Shown: piece after piece, positions 1 through 11,700 of the stretch
How the letters are laid out: every line of letters starts with the position of its first letter
Position numbering within the stretch: the stretch's first letter is position 1
Assembly: GCA_019614645.1 (NCBI GenBank)
Contig: JABWDB010000002.1
Location: 12,437,501-12,501,500 of the forward strand
From: Stratiolaelaps scimitus
Taxonomy: Eukaryota > Arthropoda > Arachnida > Mesostigmata > Laelapidae
Reading direction: 5' to 3'
DNA length: 64,000 nt
Notes under the pieces: model-generated
Told to the model about the DNA's origin: nothing
Seen by the model: the letters and a program-made list of their open reading frames with translations, nothing else
Database searches by the model: none
Translations under genes and position numbers: made by a program

Positions 1-1873
1 GACAACAACAACATCGATCTTTGATACGAATAATACAATAGCACAGGCACATGCTGTAAATATGTTGTACATAATGTCGTGGTATATTTGAGAACAACAA
101 CGAGCAGAAAGAAAGGTGAATATATAGATATTATAGATAAACGAGTGAGAGAGAGAGAGAGATCGTACTTTAAATCGGAACACTCAACTGAGAGTGATGT
201 AAAACTGCAGCATTTCTGTTCAAACGTGAATGCACTGTACATACCATATCTATATATATATATATATATATATACAATAGTAAGAGTGTGTGTAAATTAT
301 TTGTAATAAAATTAGGTATCGTTTTTGTAGCAACAATGCGCGAGGTTATTTTTTGTGGATATAAATAGTTAATTACTTATACAACTTTAAAATACAATAA
401 TTAGAGACATAGTTGGAATCAGTTTGAATGAATAGTTTGTTATCTATTCTGGGTATATGAGGGTTAAAAATTGCCACTCTCTTATATATAGATATATAAT
501 ATTTACTCACCGATGTATAACGAGAGTTTACCAAACCCAACCATTTGCTGTGTAAAGCTAAAATATAAAGGTATTTTATTGGCTTATTAAAAGAACTGCA
601 ATTTTTACAATACTTAAGCTCTCTGTGTGTTGTATGTCATCATCAGCTCGCGGAACTCGAGCCAAATGTACGTTGCTACAGTTAACAGCAAATGCGAACG
701 CAAGCTAGAAATGGCGTCGAAAATCCAAGATGGAACAAGACCCCGCCGAGGTGGGCGGTGCCTGCGTAAATGTAATTAGACGCCGGTCAGCGAACGTCAT
801 TCATGTTGATCTTTAAAACGCATTCGTTTATTAAGATAATAAATACATAGTTAGATAAAGGAACATGTACGTGTCAGCAACAATCCCGTACATCGGGATA
901 AAATCATTCAGCTGGTACTCGCTCGACCCTGGAGAAGTGCACCTACATTTACAGGAAGTAGGAAATGCAGCCTACATTTACAGATCACGCTGATGATTTC
1001 GCAGAGCACACCAAGAAATATTTATTTAGCTAACCTATTATAGTTAGGCCAGAATATGTCTGTGTTGCTCGCTGTTATGGTGCATGCAATGGCCTTTTAA
1101 AATTGCAATTTCTCTCCGCAATACTCAGATCCTCTATAAACCGCGCAGTGTAGCAACATTGCTAAAACAACCCACATATCTTCTTGTTGATGCTGGATTT
1201 AATCTGGATTCTCTCCAATCGACCTGCCTAGGCGATCATTATCAGTGTAATGTCAAACAAATCTCAGCCAGGCCACGATTTCTGGGTATCGAACTGGCGA
1301 CCACATCTCGCGGCGCAGCTGCTATCCATGATTTCCCAAAGACATGCGCATTAAAACTGTTTTTCGAACTGACCCTCAGCTGTTCCCCTATGTGACAAAC
1401 AGGCCTCAGCTCTTAACGTCCTTTTAGGTATTACTATGAGGACCTGTCAGGGCCACCTTTGCTTATTCTCTGTCTTACTCGTGCCTGGCATGAATTTTCA
1501 GATAAAGAAAGATGATAAAGCTACTCCACAAAGATTCTCCGCGTCTGACAGGATCAGAGGATGAAAGGGATGCGCATTAACTACCCAGGAAACGCACCAT
1601 AGTTCCCAGCCTATGCTAGAAGCTCACTCAGCTGTAACCTTTGCTGGGCATCTGTCACTTCAGGGGAGTTGGTCAATGAACATACCGAACAAAGCTCATA
1701 AATACAAATGTGAACAAAACAATTCAAAAGACGCCAGACACACGTAATGTAGAGCCTGCGCGGAGGTCGTCACGCACTGCCTGCTAATGCACTAATTGTT
1801 AATGAATCTTTAGTCATCCTTATTTATACACTGTGTCAGCTATAGCAACGGCCACTTCGGCCATTTTGGATGC
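1..1873. other. Left-end noncoding stretch with SINE fragment
   Basis: I see no convincing coding exon here. It holds a GA-rich tract near 148-162, a (TA)n tract near 248-274 and a minus-strand SINE tail at about 561-640. An open frame at 1084-1395 (103 codons) resembles nothing I recognise and has no strong splice sites around it. The segment could be the 5' region of the reading frame at 1874-3259 or ordinary spacer. Confidence 0.5.
561..640 (-). repeat. SINE fragment, tail and body, minus strand
   Basis: Read on the minus strand, this gives an 'agagagcttaag' box, then 'attgtaaaaattgcag', an AATAAG/AATAAA-like run and a CTTTA-type end. The same order occurs in the plus-strand copies near 28515-28680 and 30559-30674. 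The tRNA-like head is not clear here, so I call a truncated or diverged copy. Confidence 0.65.
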
Positions 1874-3259
1874 GTGGTACTACGGAGAGACCGTAATCGT
1901 CCAGGTCTTTTCGAGCTGGCCGATCTCTCGCCGGCCTACAATGTCCCATTTAAACATGTTCAGTTCGATTTCGATGTCGAATTTGATACGTGCCGAAATT
2001 TGTGGGTGCCACCTCCGCTTCAACCCAATTCAGCCCGCCGTGCTAATTTCAACAGTCTGCCGACGGCGCCAAAAAATCGAAAGATTCAAAATTTCGACGC
2101 TGCCAGCCAACACAAATACTTCTATATGATTTTTCTCTCAAGCCCCCCACCCATGTCGCCGAGTAAACAGGCGGCACCGACAGCCGCACAGCTGTCCACT
2201 ATACAAAAATGGCAAAGACTTCAGAAAAACAATGAAGCAATCATCTACGCGTTCGTTCGCAATCTCGGCTTTGGCGGCGGTGGTGGTGGCGGCGCGAACG
2301 ATGAGTGGGGATCACGGTTTGTAGTTCTTACCCCTCGGTATGCAATTATGCCGCAAGGCCCTATTGCAGTACCGGCGCCATCAACCAGCACCGTCCAAAA
2401 GGCAAAGAAGCCCGCGACCAAAACCGCATCCGCTGCTCCGAAATACTCATTGCGCAACTCGAGGACCTCTGCGACGGCTTGTCTAGCCGGCCCTCGTTCA
2501 AGCGCCGGCCAGATCGCTCCCGCGACCGCTCCCTCGACGACGAGGCCCTCCACACGTACCTCCGACACGCCCAACACTTCATTGTGTCCAGCGTCCGCTC
2601 GGCTCAGCAACGCCTCGGGGAGGCCGAGCGCGTTGAACTTGGCTGGCAGGAAAAGCGATGTGCATACAGAGCCGGCCGTACACACGGGTGAACGTCGAAG
2701 CAGCACCAGTAGCACGAGTGGCAGATCCAGCAGCAGCAGCAGCGGCGGCCAGCCCAGCCCGAAGGCTCTCACTCAGGAGACCCAACCTCGGCCGTCAATG
2801 AATTCCGGCGAGTACAACTTTATCAAATCGCAGGAACTGGTCTCGCAGACACTGCAGTCCCAGACGTTGAACTCGCAGAGTCTGAGGTCGCAGTTCGCTG
2901 AATCGAGACAGAGCCTTGAGGATAGCGGCTCGAGGACGATGCAGCTCATATCGTCGGCGAAATTGGACCGGACGTCGAATAAGTGTAAGGCCGATTCGAG
3001 CAGCACGGACTCGAGTGAGTATCCATCCGAGATCGATTCGCTGACGACGGGCACCGTCGGCCTGTTCTCCACTGACCCTGGAAGAAGTCGCGGACGAGTC
3101 AGCAGATACAAGAAAAAGGTGGTCCCAGATAACACACAGAATTTTGTCAAGCAAGGTATACCGGTGCCGGTTAAACCGATTAAGCCGGTGGTCGCGCCAG
3201 TGAAAAATTCGCAAAAAGGCAAAAAGAAAAGAATGGGATACTGCTGTTCCATGAACTGA
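1874..3259 (+). CDS. Unrecognised Ser/Gln-rich protein, long uninterrupted frame
   Basis: This is a 461-codon open frame with no family I recognise. The frame opens with GTG at 1874. The first in-frame ATG codons are at 2126 and 2153, so either translation starts there or the segment is the last exon of a gene with upstream exons (a possible acceptor lies near 1902). Past the opening it holds a Gly-rich stretch, then a low-complexity Ser/Thr/Ala/Pro region. A short pentapeptide repeat follows, SQTLQ-SQTLN-SQSLR-SQF, around residues 325-342. A basic segment and a C-terminus ending KKKRMGYCCSMN complete it. The basic run next to two cysteines could be a lipid-anchored tail, but that is speculation. 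The antisense frames over it are shadows of this GC-rich sequence. The coding call rests on length and composition only. Confidence 0.5.
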   Translation: MVLRRDRNRPGLFELADLSPAYNVPFKHVQFDFDVEFDTCRNLWVPPPLQPNSARRANFNSLPTAPKNRKIQNFDAASQHKYFYMIFLSSPPPMSPSKQAAPTAAQLSTIQKWQRLQKNNEAIIYAFVRNLGFGGGGGGGANDEWGSRFVVLTPRYAIMPQGPIAVPAPSTSTVQKAKKPATKTASAAPKYSLRNSRTSATACLAGPRSSAGQIAPATAPSTTRPSTRTSDTPNTSLCPASARLSNASGRPSALNLAGRKSDVHTEPAVHTGERRSSTSSTSGRSSSSSSGGQPSPKALTQETQPRPSMNSGEYNFIKSQELVSQTLQSQTLNSQSLRSQFAESRQSLEDSGSRTMQLISSAKLDRTSNKCKADSSSTDSSEYPSEIDSLTTGTVGLFSTDPGRSRGRVSRYKKKVVPDNTQNFVKQGIPVPVKPIKPVVAPVKNSQKGKKKRMGYCCSMN

Positions 3260-4975
3260 CGCTGTGAAAAGTGCATGAGTGCGTGTGTCTGTGTGTGTGT
3301 GTGTATATCCCGTCGTAGTGAGACATTCGATCACCATTAATGTAACTCTTTATGGCGCACCGTTCTTGAGACGTTAGTGATAAACGAAAACTAAAAGGCT
3401 CCTTTTGCCTCCCGAATCGCGGCCACGACGCCGTGACAACGACCACTGAGGAGCCGTTCGTTGGAAGTGATAACTGGTGAACTAGAAACCACGCTGCCCT
3501 TAAGAGAAGCGATTACCACGGCTGCTTATATGAGCATGCCGCGCCATAGGCTCGTCGTATTTTGCTGCCACGTTAGGCCTTGAGCCGCCGGTGGTGAATG
3601 CCTGAGAGACGATTCTTACTCCTTGGATTCATACCGCCGCCGCCGCTCGGGAGCCCAGGACCGACACTATCGGCAGCAGTTGAAGTGCTGAAAATGTGTG
3701 TGCTCGTTCAATATTGTACCACAGCTATTGCCTTGTATAAGTGAGCATTACCCGACATGTGGCACACTCAATTAATTATTGTATAACGAAATATATGTAT
3801 GTTGTGATGTGGGAATGTTGTCTCGCGAAGGTGTTCATCTGTAGACCAGAATGGTCTGTGACGCGTCGATGTGGCGGCCCAATATTTATTGGGAGGGATA
3901 GCAATTATACAACAAAAGAGACTAAATGTCTAAATGTCCACACTGTACCCTGTTGGTAACACATTGTGAGGAAATTTCTAACATTTCAAATTTATTTCTG
4001 TATGTTTGGTTTGTCAAATTTCTGGGTGGTTCTGTCAACTCGATCCACAAGAGACCTCTGTTTTTGAGTAGGCGCTTCCCGCACACTTGAATTATCCTTG
4101 GGGCGTCTTTGGATTATTTCTGACGTTCATGTCAGCCAGCACCGTTCCCGTCATTTTGTTACCATACTGATACTACTCTATCGCCTATTTAATGGCATAG
4201 TTCCGGTGACGTCCCGTAACCTAACTGTAGTTACCTAATTACCTACCTAATTGCGCTGATTAAACCACTGCAATGCGTTGTTCCATTGCGTTGTTTCATT
4301 TATCTCGTTGCAACAGTTCCAGTTATACCGTATGTCAAGTTATCTCGTCCTAACCTGTTAGCCTGTTAATACCACCTGTACAGCCCACAGAATGAGCAGA
4401 AATACGCAACTTCTGCATTGGCCTGTTTCACAGATTTTTCATGTTTCAGTTTTTGCTGAAAACTCCCGTGTTTTCAACTCGTATGGCACAGGAGAGGAAA
4501 GTCGGGGGATGTTTTTTTGCAAATACATTTTTGTTTGCGCATCGTTTGTATAGATCTCGAGACTAAGCAAAGTCCGTTTAGACAACGACAGCCAAAATGT
4601 ATTCCAATATTTGTATACATGGTGACCGCAACAATGCACATATGGTGTGTCCTCTACACCATAGTGTTTTTTTTTATAAACCCACACGCACTTAAGCCAC
4701 GCTTGTACAGGTAGTATCAGCCGCATCGTTAGAGCCGTTTTGCGGATTGTTCGCATACATACACACATGAATACACATATAAACTCTGTGCTCGATTTCA
4801 GAGTATTGGATGGGATATACAGCTAGCTTAATCATGTAGGACTTTACTGGCTAACGAGCCTCTTGCACGACACTATAGAATAGAGCGATACAATACAAAA
4901 GAGTACACGCCCAAATCGTCACATCATTGTCCCATAAGTAGTCAACTACCAGCATCTTTATTCGCTTCAAGTTCT

Positions 4976-5012
<37 letters not shown>

Positions 5013-5999
5013 TTCATTGACACGTTAACATAACAGGTCTTCGTCGCCGTCACTTGTTCGTCGACATTAAACGCTCAACAATAATCACCTATAATAATAT
5101 CTCTCAGCTTTTCATCATTCAAGCTGTTTTTACTGCTTTTATCGCCCTCTTTGTTCTCATTTATTTTAGAGATAATAATAATAATAATAAGAATAATAAT
5201 AACAACCATAATAATACTAATACTCTGGTACACAGACCTCAACCAAGCGCTCAACCAAATCTCAGCTTGTAACCCAAGACCTACTCCTCTTCGTGTTCTA
5301 GTACGTAATGGTAGTTGTAATAACAATAATTATATTTATATTATTATTATTGTCATTATTACTCGTATGCGTATTAATCATCTTCATTCTTCGTGTTATT
5401 ATCGTTATGTACAGACACTCATACATCCATTGCTGCATCGCGGCAAAAAGACCACTCGGGTGTCATTGGAATTCATTTCGTTTCTTCGAGACACGCCGGT
5501 CCACCCATCCAGAGGTGTTTACTCAGCCATATTGATATTCAGTCAATCATCTCAAATCTCCGCGTAATTTCGCCTGCTGACGTCTCCTCCATAGCCCATG
5601 TTACCACCTGCTAGTGCAGTGCCCATATAATCCATAAGTTAGTGTACGTTGCGTTGAAACCCTCCGTCCTCTCGACCCGCCTATTTCGGATTCCTATTGC
5701 TTCCAATAGATTTTCTAGTATTATAACTGATACGATGTGCACTACTCGGGAGAAAATTTTCGTTTATGGACAAATTCGTTTGTATGAGGTCCTCTTCGAT
5801 TATTATGATAAGAAATGTCATTCCGCCGAGCAAAAATTTTTGGTAAAAAACCAACACATTGTCACGTTCCCGAGATTTTCGCTCATGGCGGAGTCCCCGG
5901 GCGAATTTTGGCTCATGCAAACAAAAATAGTCTCTCTTTGTCAGGCCATCTTGCCAAGACGTTTCGGATGCTCTACAGATCTTCAGCTGCAGTTTGACA
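3260..5999. other. Spacer between the orphan frame and RNASEK
   Basis: No exon could be supported on either strand. Visible features are a (GT)n tract just after the orphan frame (about 3283-3304), a (TA)n array at about 4979-5009, and an interrupted (AAT)n/(ATT)n region at 5165-5360 that generates Asn- and Ile-rich artefact reading frames. The 3' UTR of RNASEK (minus strand) should lie in the right-hand part. Confidence 0.5.
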
Positions 6000-8788
6000 T
6001 TACGCGTTCCGGGCCCGCTGGTTGGCGCAGTACTGCTGGAACGAGATGACTAGAGTAACTGAAAGACATGGGGTAGATAGGAACAAGGATCAGAGCGAGG
6101 TTTTCAGCCGGCATTCGAAGAGATCTACGCTGAGGTGAATGGTTCAGGTGGCACGAGGGCAGACAAAATGGCGTACGGCAACGAATAACCATTTCTGTAT
6201 CATTATACCGCAATTCGTTTATTAGTCAATTATAAAAGTGGACGACAACTGTAACCCTGCTGAACATGGAATACATCTTAGAAGGCCCGCCTCTATATAT
6301 TCCTAGTAGAATATCTAGACCAAGGAGGAAGAACCATTGCCATTTGTTCACCCATAATGAGATGTTCAACGTTCGCCATTCAATGATGAAGTGGCCCCAT
6401 AGATCATCACGCATGAGACGAGATTTTGAATTCGCCCTTCTACTGTTATGCTAAATTGTGCAAGAAACAAAGAACGCGTACGCGAATCATATCAATCCGA
6501 TCGTTGAAAGCTAAAAAAATAAGGATCTTTGTAGAAGCAACAGGAAACCACTTACCGACATAAAGGCATGCCGCTATCCAGCAGTTTTGCGCGGCCGCTT
6601 TATATTTTCGGTTGATTTCGGCTAAGAACTCCATCTTATTCGTAGCGTGCACCTCGAGATCCTCGGCAAACGCTACCGAGTTCGTATGCAGGAAGATGCC
6701 CAATAGGACCTGTAATAATTGGCGAATAAGCAAACCGATGTAATTGGTTCTCTGACAAGACGAAAACAGACGGATTATCATATGCAGTAGAAAATAAAGG
6801 AGATGCAGAATCAGGAGATCACGAAATCGATCTAACGGAAAAGATCATCCTCCTCCATACCTGACACTGTCCTTTGCCAGAATTGCAACCCATGTGCCCC
6901 AAAGTAAAATGGGCGCGTTCGAAATTTGCAACTCGATAAAAGATCAGAGAGGTCCCAAGGGTATTTCATTATCATAATACTACGTAGACTTGTTCGATGA
7001 TGTTCAATACCTAATCGCCATGAAGCGTTGCTGAGTTAACCGGATAATTTCGACATATTATCTCATTCATTTGTATTAAGAACCCGAAGGAGTACGTTAG
7101 CATACATAAAAGAGTTAGCCTCGTGCGAAATCGCTGGTTAAGTATACTGTCATATTATAGCGTACTAAAAAATTGCACCGAATTTTTGTGTTTATAATAA
7201 TTATATAATTATATTGTGTCCTGTTGATGTCCCAAAGGTTTCCGGTGATACACAAGATGTGTGTTTGTGTAAAAAAAATCGATATAAAATTCACACAAAA
7301 TGGCTCATTGTAGGGATTCTCTCTGAGGAAATGTATCGTCTTCGAGCATGATTTTGATTAGTGCAGTGATGGGTGAATATATGGAATGTCTACAATTGCT
7401 TGAAATATCGCAGAAATCCTGTAGGAATCAACAGACGCCAACCTAACATGGAGTAGGTTTCGTACTCTGGTCAGAAGGCAATACCTAAATATTAGCCTCT
7501 GAGGTGGTCTTCTTCGAAACGGCATCGGCAAACTACAACCCTATCGACCTGACGAATACAGATAAGCGTATACCACCCAGCCAACTGAGTTTCCATTTGC
7601 AGAAAGTTGAGAAAATAATTAACGCGGGAGTACAATTGAGATGCCCATTGAAGAGCTAGTGCACTTAAATCGCTATTTAATAAATACGAGCCAGTTAAAT
7701 TTATTCATTTATTTCTGTGTAGCATGAATGTCACAAACATATAAACGTATTTGAAAGCAAAGACCCCCGTATGATTACTAAGCATCCCTCGACAATGGCG
7801 ATTCATCTCATTCTTATCTCAGACATGAGGGGTATCATGTTTACGATATATATATTTATATATGAGAAAAATATAGTAAATATTATAACCCCCATTGGTG
7901 TCAGGCGTGATCACTTGACACTGGGTCACGTGCGTTGGTGATCCACGCGATGACACAGAAAAGGACTAAAGGCTAAATGCGATACCGCATCGTTTGCTGT
8001 TTAACGATCGGTTGACGATTATATTTTAATGTACAAGCAATGTCCCTTTCTGAGTGTATCTTATATCGAAGTATTTCATCACATCATTACTGGCGAACGA
8101 CGCAGCCGACTCGAGCAAATCGCTCGAACAGCGTCAGCTTCTCCGCTGAACTCGAGTTATTGCCATCTCTTTCACAAGCGTATTTAGCTTTCGGAACGAT
8201 AGTAATAATATATTTAATTAATATAATGTAATTATTGAAAAAAATTAACCCACCTTCCCTCTAAGCCCGACGGTAGATAAACAAGTTTGATTGGACCGTC
8301 CCCAAAAATAAAATGATCAGCTGATTACTGATTCTTTCACTCCCGAAATCTTGCAACACGCGTTCTCCAGCGCTCCGGTTCCCGTTATCAAATGCTTTCC
8401 AAGAATACTGCCCTCAATCGAGCGCGAAGAAATGCTACACAAAATAGATTGCAATATCCAAACGCTCGATATGTGTGTGATCCCCTGCATAGAGACTAGA
8501 GGCAGAACGTCGGGAGCCAAGTCATATGACCGGAGTGCGACAGCCGCAGCCGCCGCCGCAGCAGCAGCAGCTACCATCGTGATGTGCTTTGCCAATCCCC
8601 ACCTCCCTCGTTACAGCCACTAACAGCTCCTAGCGTTGAGTTTCATCCCTTTGCTCGTTTGGTCTCAGGTCTTACTCAGTTCGTACGTCAGTAAAGGAGA
8701 ACACTCGCGAAACACTTACCAGCATAATGACGCCCCAGGCGCTCAGCACCGAACAGAAGACAGCGCACTTCTTACCGCAGAGAGGCAT
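6000..8788 (-). CDS. RNASEK: Ribonuclease kappa (RNASEK), V-ATPase-associated small membrane protein
   Basis: Three exons on the minus strand give a 93-residue protein: 8786-8788 ATG to 8720, 6709-6556 and 6058-6000 (stop TAA). Splice sites are CTG|GTAAGT with ttacag|GTCC, then GTCG|GTAAGT with tttcag|TTAC. Phases are 0 and 1, and the total of 282 nt is in frame. The protein starts MPLCGKKCAVFCSVLSAWGV. It has two hydrophobic segments, at about residues 8-31 and 66-84. Between them lies a lumenal or extracellular loop with HTNSVAFAEDLEV, followed by QNCWIAACLYV, which matches the RNASEK family pattern (NCFIAAGLY in human, NCWIAACIYV in fly). Length agrees with the family (about 95-100 aa). 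The family is known to associate with the V-ATPase and to be needed for endocytic uptake; the original RNase activity is less settled. The start is the only upstream ATG giving the family N-terminus. Confidence 0.93.
6710..8719 (-). other. RNASEK intron 1 (2 kb)
   Basis: This is the intron between the first and second coding exons of RNASEK. It is AT-rich, with (TA)n around 7848-7862 and a (GCC/GCA)n tract at about 8538-8572 that makes poly-Ala frames on both strands. I found no other exon in it. Confidence 0.6.
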
Positions 8789-11700
8789 CTTGTCGCAGCA
8801 AAGTGCCTGAACTGTCGAGTATCTGTGGCACGGGTGGTGTTTGAGATTGGTGTTCCTGTCTCGTCGTCGCCGAAAGACCTCTCACACAATTTAGTTGCTC
8901 ACGTACAGCCTCACAGACACACTGCCAGCTTGCTCAGAGGGCTATTCTGTAAAACGGATCCGTACTATTAGGTGGCGCCACTTCGCCAATATGCACCCCT
9001 CCTCGAACGCGCTTACCGACGAACTGACATGGATGAGCTGACTACGGCCGCTGTGATCGGCTGCGCTGTAGTCGTCGTCCTCGCAAACGAAGGTTCCATA
9101 GCCGACACACACAGGTGCTGCACGCAGACGGCCCCACACACGGATCTCGCCAGAATAGCAACAACAAACACCACAGGGAACAGAGGAGGACACACGTCGT
9201 TTTTTCGCCCTCGCCCGCCATTTACGCCGTCGAGGAGCGAGCTGTCACGTCCCCGCAGCCTTCTGGTCAGGAGGCTCTCCACAGCGGCTGCTAAGGCGAG
9301 CAGTAGCTGTTCGCCTGCTACACCTGCGATAGCAGTGCTAGTAGGGTGTCCTAGTGGATCGCCGGCGGCCCTATAGCATCACCATCGTTCTCTATGTTCT
9401 TCGGTCCCATGATGACGGTGGCGGTGGATGCTCAAGCAGTCAGCTGCCGGCTGTCAAACGGGGGGCGTCCCCGCACCACGAGGTGGCGCCCTGATCGCTA
9501 CGGTGATGACGATGTTGTGTTGTTGTCCAGTGGTCTGGTGTGAGGAGGCCACTGAGGAAAGCCGATCACCGACCGCTGCACGATCGAATTGCAGCAGCTC
9601 GTCGCCTAATAACAGCTCGAAGAGGCGATATCGGAGACAGCTGAACTAGGCGAATATCCCACGGGAGTGAGTTGTCGAAGGTGAGGTGTCCCGTGGTAGA
9701 AATTTGGGTATCGACGCGACATCGTTCCGAACCGATATCCGATCGCCGATTCGGTGAGTAATCCAAGACCACCCCCCTCTGCTCGAAGGCGACATTTATT
9801 CGGGGACCTAGTAAACACAGTACATCGCGTGAAACAGGAAAATGGATGAGCTCGGTGAGTGTCTCACGAATGTTCATGTGGTTTTACTTATAGGGATAAT
9901 TCTCAGCGATGAAACGCTGATAGCACAGTGTAACAAAAAAAAGTGTACGACGGCGTTGGGTGACTGAATCGCCTGTAGAGAATGCCCGACGGTTGTTTTG
10001 GTGGATTACTGTGAATTTTGTGCCATTGTTATTTCGATCTGTCTAAGTGTAAAGGAATCACTGCTGGTGCAGAGCAGATAGTCAGTCAGCCCCTTGTGAT
10101 GTTGGCTGCTGTCGCCGCCCCCTTGCCGTACGGCAAGCGTCACACGGTAAACTAGTGCCACCGTTGTCAGCTATCTCATACGCGGACTATTTAATGTTTT
10201 ACTGATTTTGTAGTAACTGACTCGGGTCTTCTCGAGTGTTCAACTATGAAACTGGCTGCCGTCGAAAATCTCCGAATAGTTTTTCGTACGACCAATCAAT
10301 ACTACATGACAGTGATTAACATATGGCGCAGCGTTTACAACAATTCGAATTTACTAAGGGAAATCCTCTTCGCGAAAGAGGCTTACTCCTCGATCGACTG
10401 TTCTAATTTAATTGTTCATGTTATTAGATTTTTTGTCGGCTGCGATCCTTCGCTCTGGTCCTGTTGCCAACTGCGATCTACTCGAAATGGCACATTGATG
10501 TCTGGCGACCCTCTCACTAGTGACAATGTTGTTTTGCTGTTGTTCAAGGAAGACTACAGGTTCCACGTATCCTACTGGCATGGTTCGCTTTCTTTTTTGT
10601 CAGTAATCACTACTTCCCGGTGTTAGGTCATTCATTGCCTGCCTGGTTCATTCATCGTTGCCACTATACGACAGCCGAATCGACTGCACTAAGGAGTAAC
10701 TTCTACCTGCATGTGCTCATAATCGAGATATTCGATAGGGGAAATCGCCGACCTGACAGTGGCGACTGCCGATTGCAGCGCAAACTGCCGGCGAACTTTA
10801 TCCCGGTAATAATAGGGTCTTGCTGCAACTCATTCTTCCGTTGCGAACGAACACACCTATGCTAAGTTGATATGGACCGATAGGTGATTGGGGCTCATCT
10901 ACATTATCTCGGTTCACCTCGATGCAAATCACCAGAGCAAAGCTACGTAGTATAGCTGGAAACTGGAAAGGAATACTGAATGTGATGTGGACAGCGGCGA
11001 TGACAAGAGGGCGGCGGGAGGGGCGACATGCTGTGCCCAGGTGTGTTTCTGTGTGTGTTCAACAGCCTTCATCTGCCTACACAACAATACATAATGGCTG
11101 TCCATAGCTTTCGCGTACCCTCCTCCAGTACAAGAACTCGGATCTCAGCTCCCCCGAGCCCAGTCCGAAGTGCTGCTATGCTTTTATGGCGGCTTGCCAC
11201 CACAGACCGGAGGAGCTCCGCCAGCCACCGCAGCTCTCTGTTGCTTGATGGGCCCAGTATATAAATAGTTAGTGTCTTGTTCGGCACCAGTAGCAGCAGC
11301 TGCTACTGCTGCTGCCGGAGCTGTTGATGAGACGGGAGACGAAATTCGGTGTAACTGAGTGAGCTTTTTCCTCTACTGAAGTTGCGTCTCGTTCTCTCTC
11401 TCTCTCTCACTTTATTCCTTCGGCTCGCTTTTATGCTGTGATTCATTGCTGCAATGCTGTCTAATATTCCCGGCCTATTATTGTGTTTACAACACGTTCC
11501 GCAGAGCCATTGCGCCGGGCCCTAGCGTGTTCGCAGTTCGCCATCATTCTACGGAGAAGTTGGCCAGGACAGTTCCGCGTGGCGGACAATTCCGCTACCA
11601 CACACGGCGGGGCTGGCTCTTGCCAGCGGCCGTTTGGCATCGTTGATTGTGGTGAATAGCTGGGAGACGCAAGCCAGACGTTACAGCGGCAGCAGCAACA

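Noticed and set aside
2245..2772. 175-codon minus-strand frame with poly-Leu and poly-Pro
   Set aside because: It is the antisense shadow of the Ser/Gly-rich plus-strand frame at 1874-3259.
5075..5326. Asn/Ile-rich frames on both strands
   Set aside because: Artefacts of AAT/ATT repeats.
8317..8623. Poly-Ala frames on both strands
   Set aside because: They come from a GCC/GCA repeat inside RNASEK intron 1, with no domain and no splice support.
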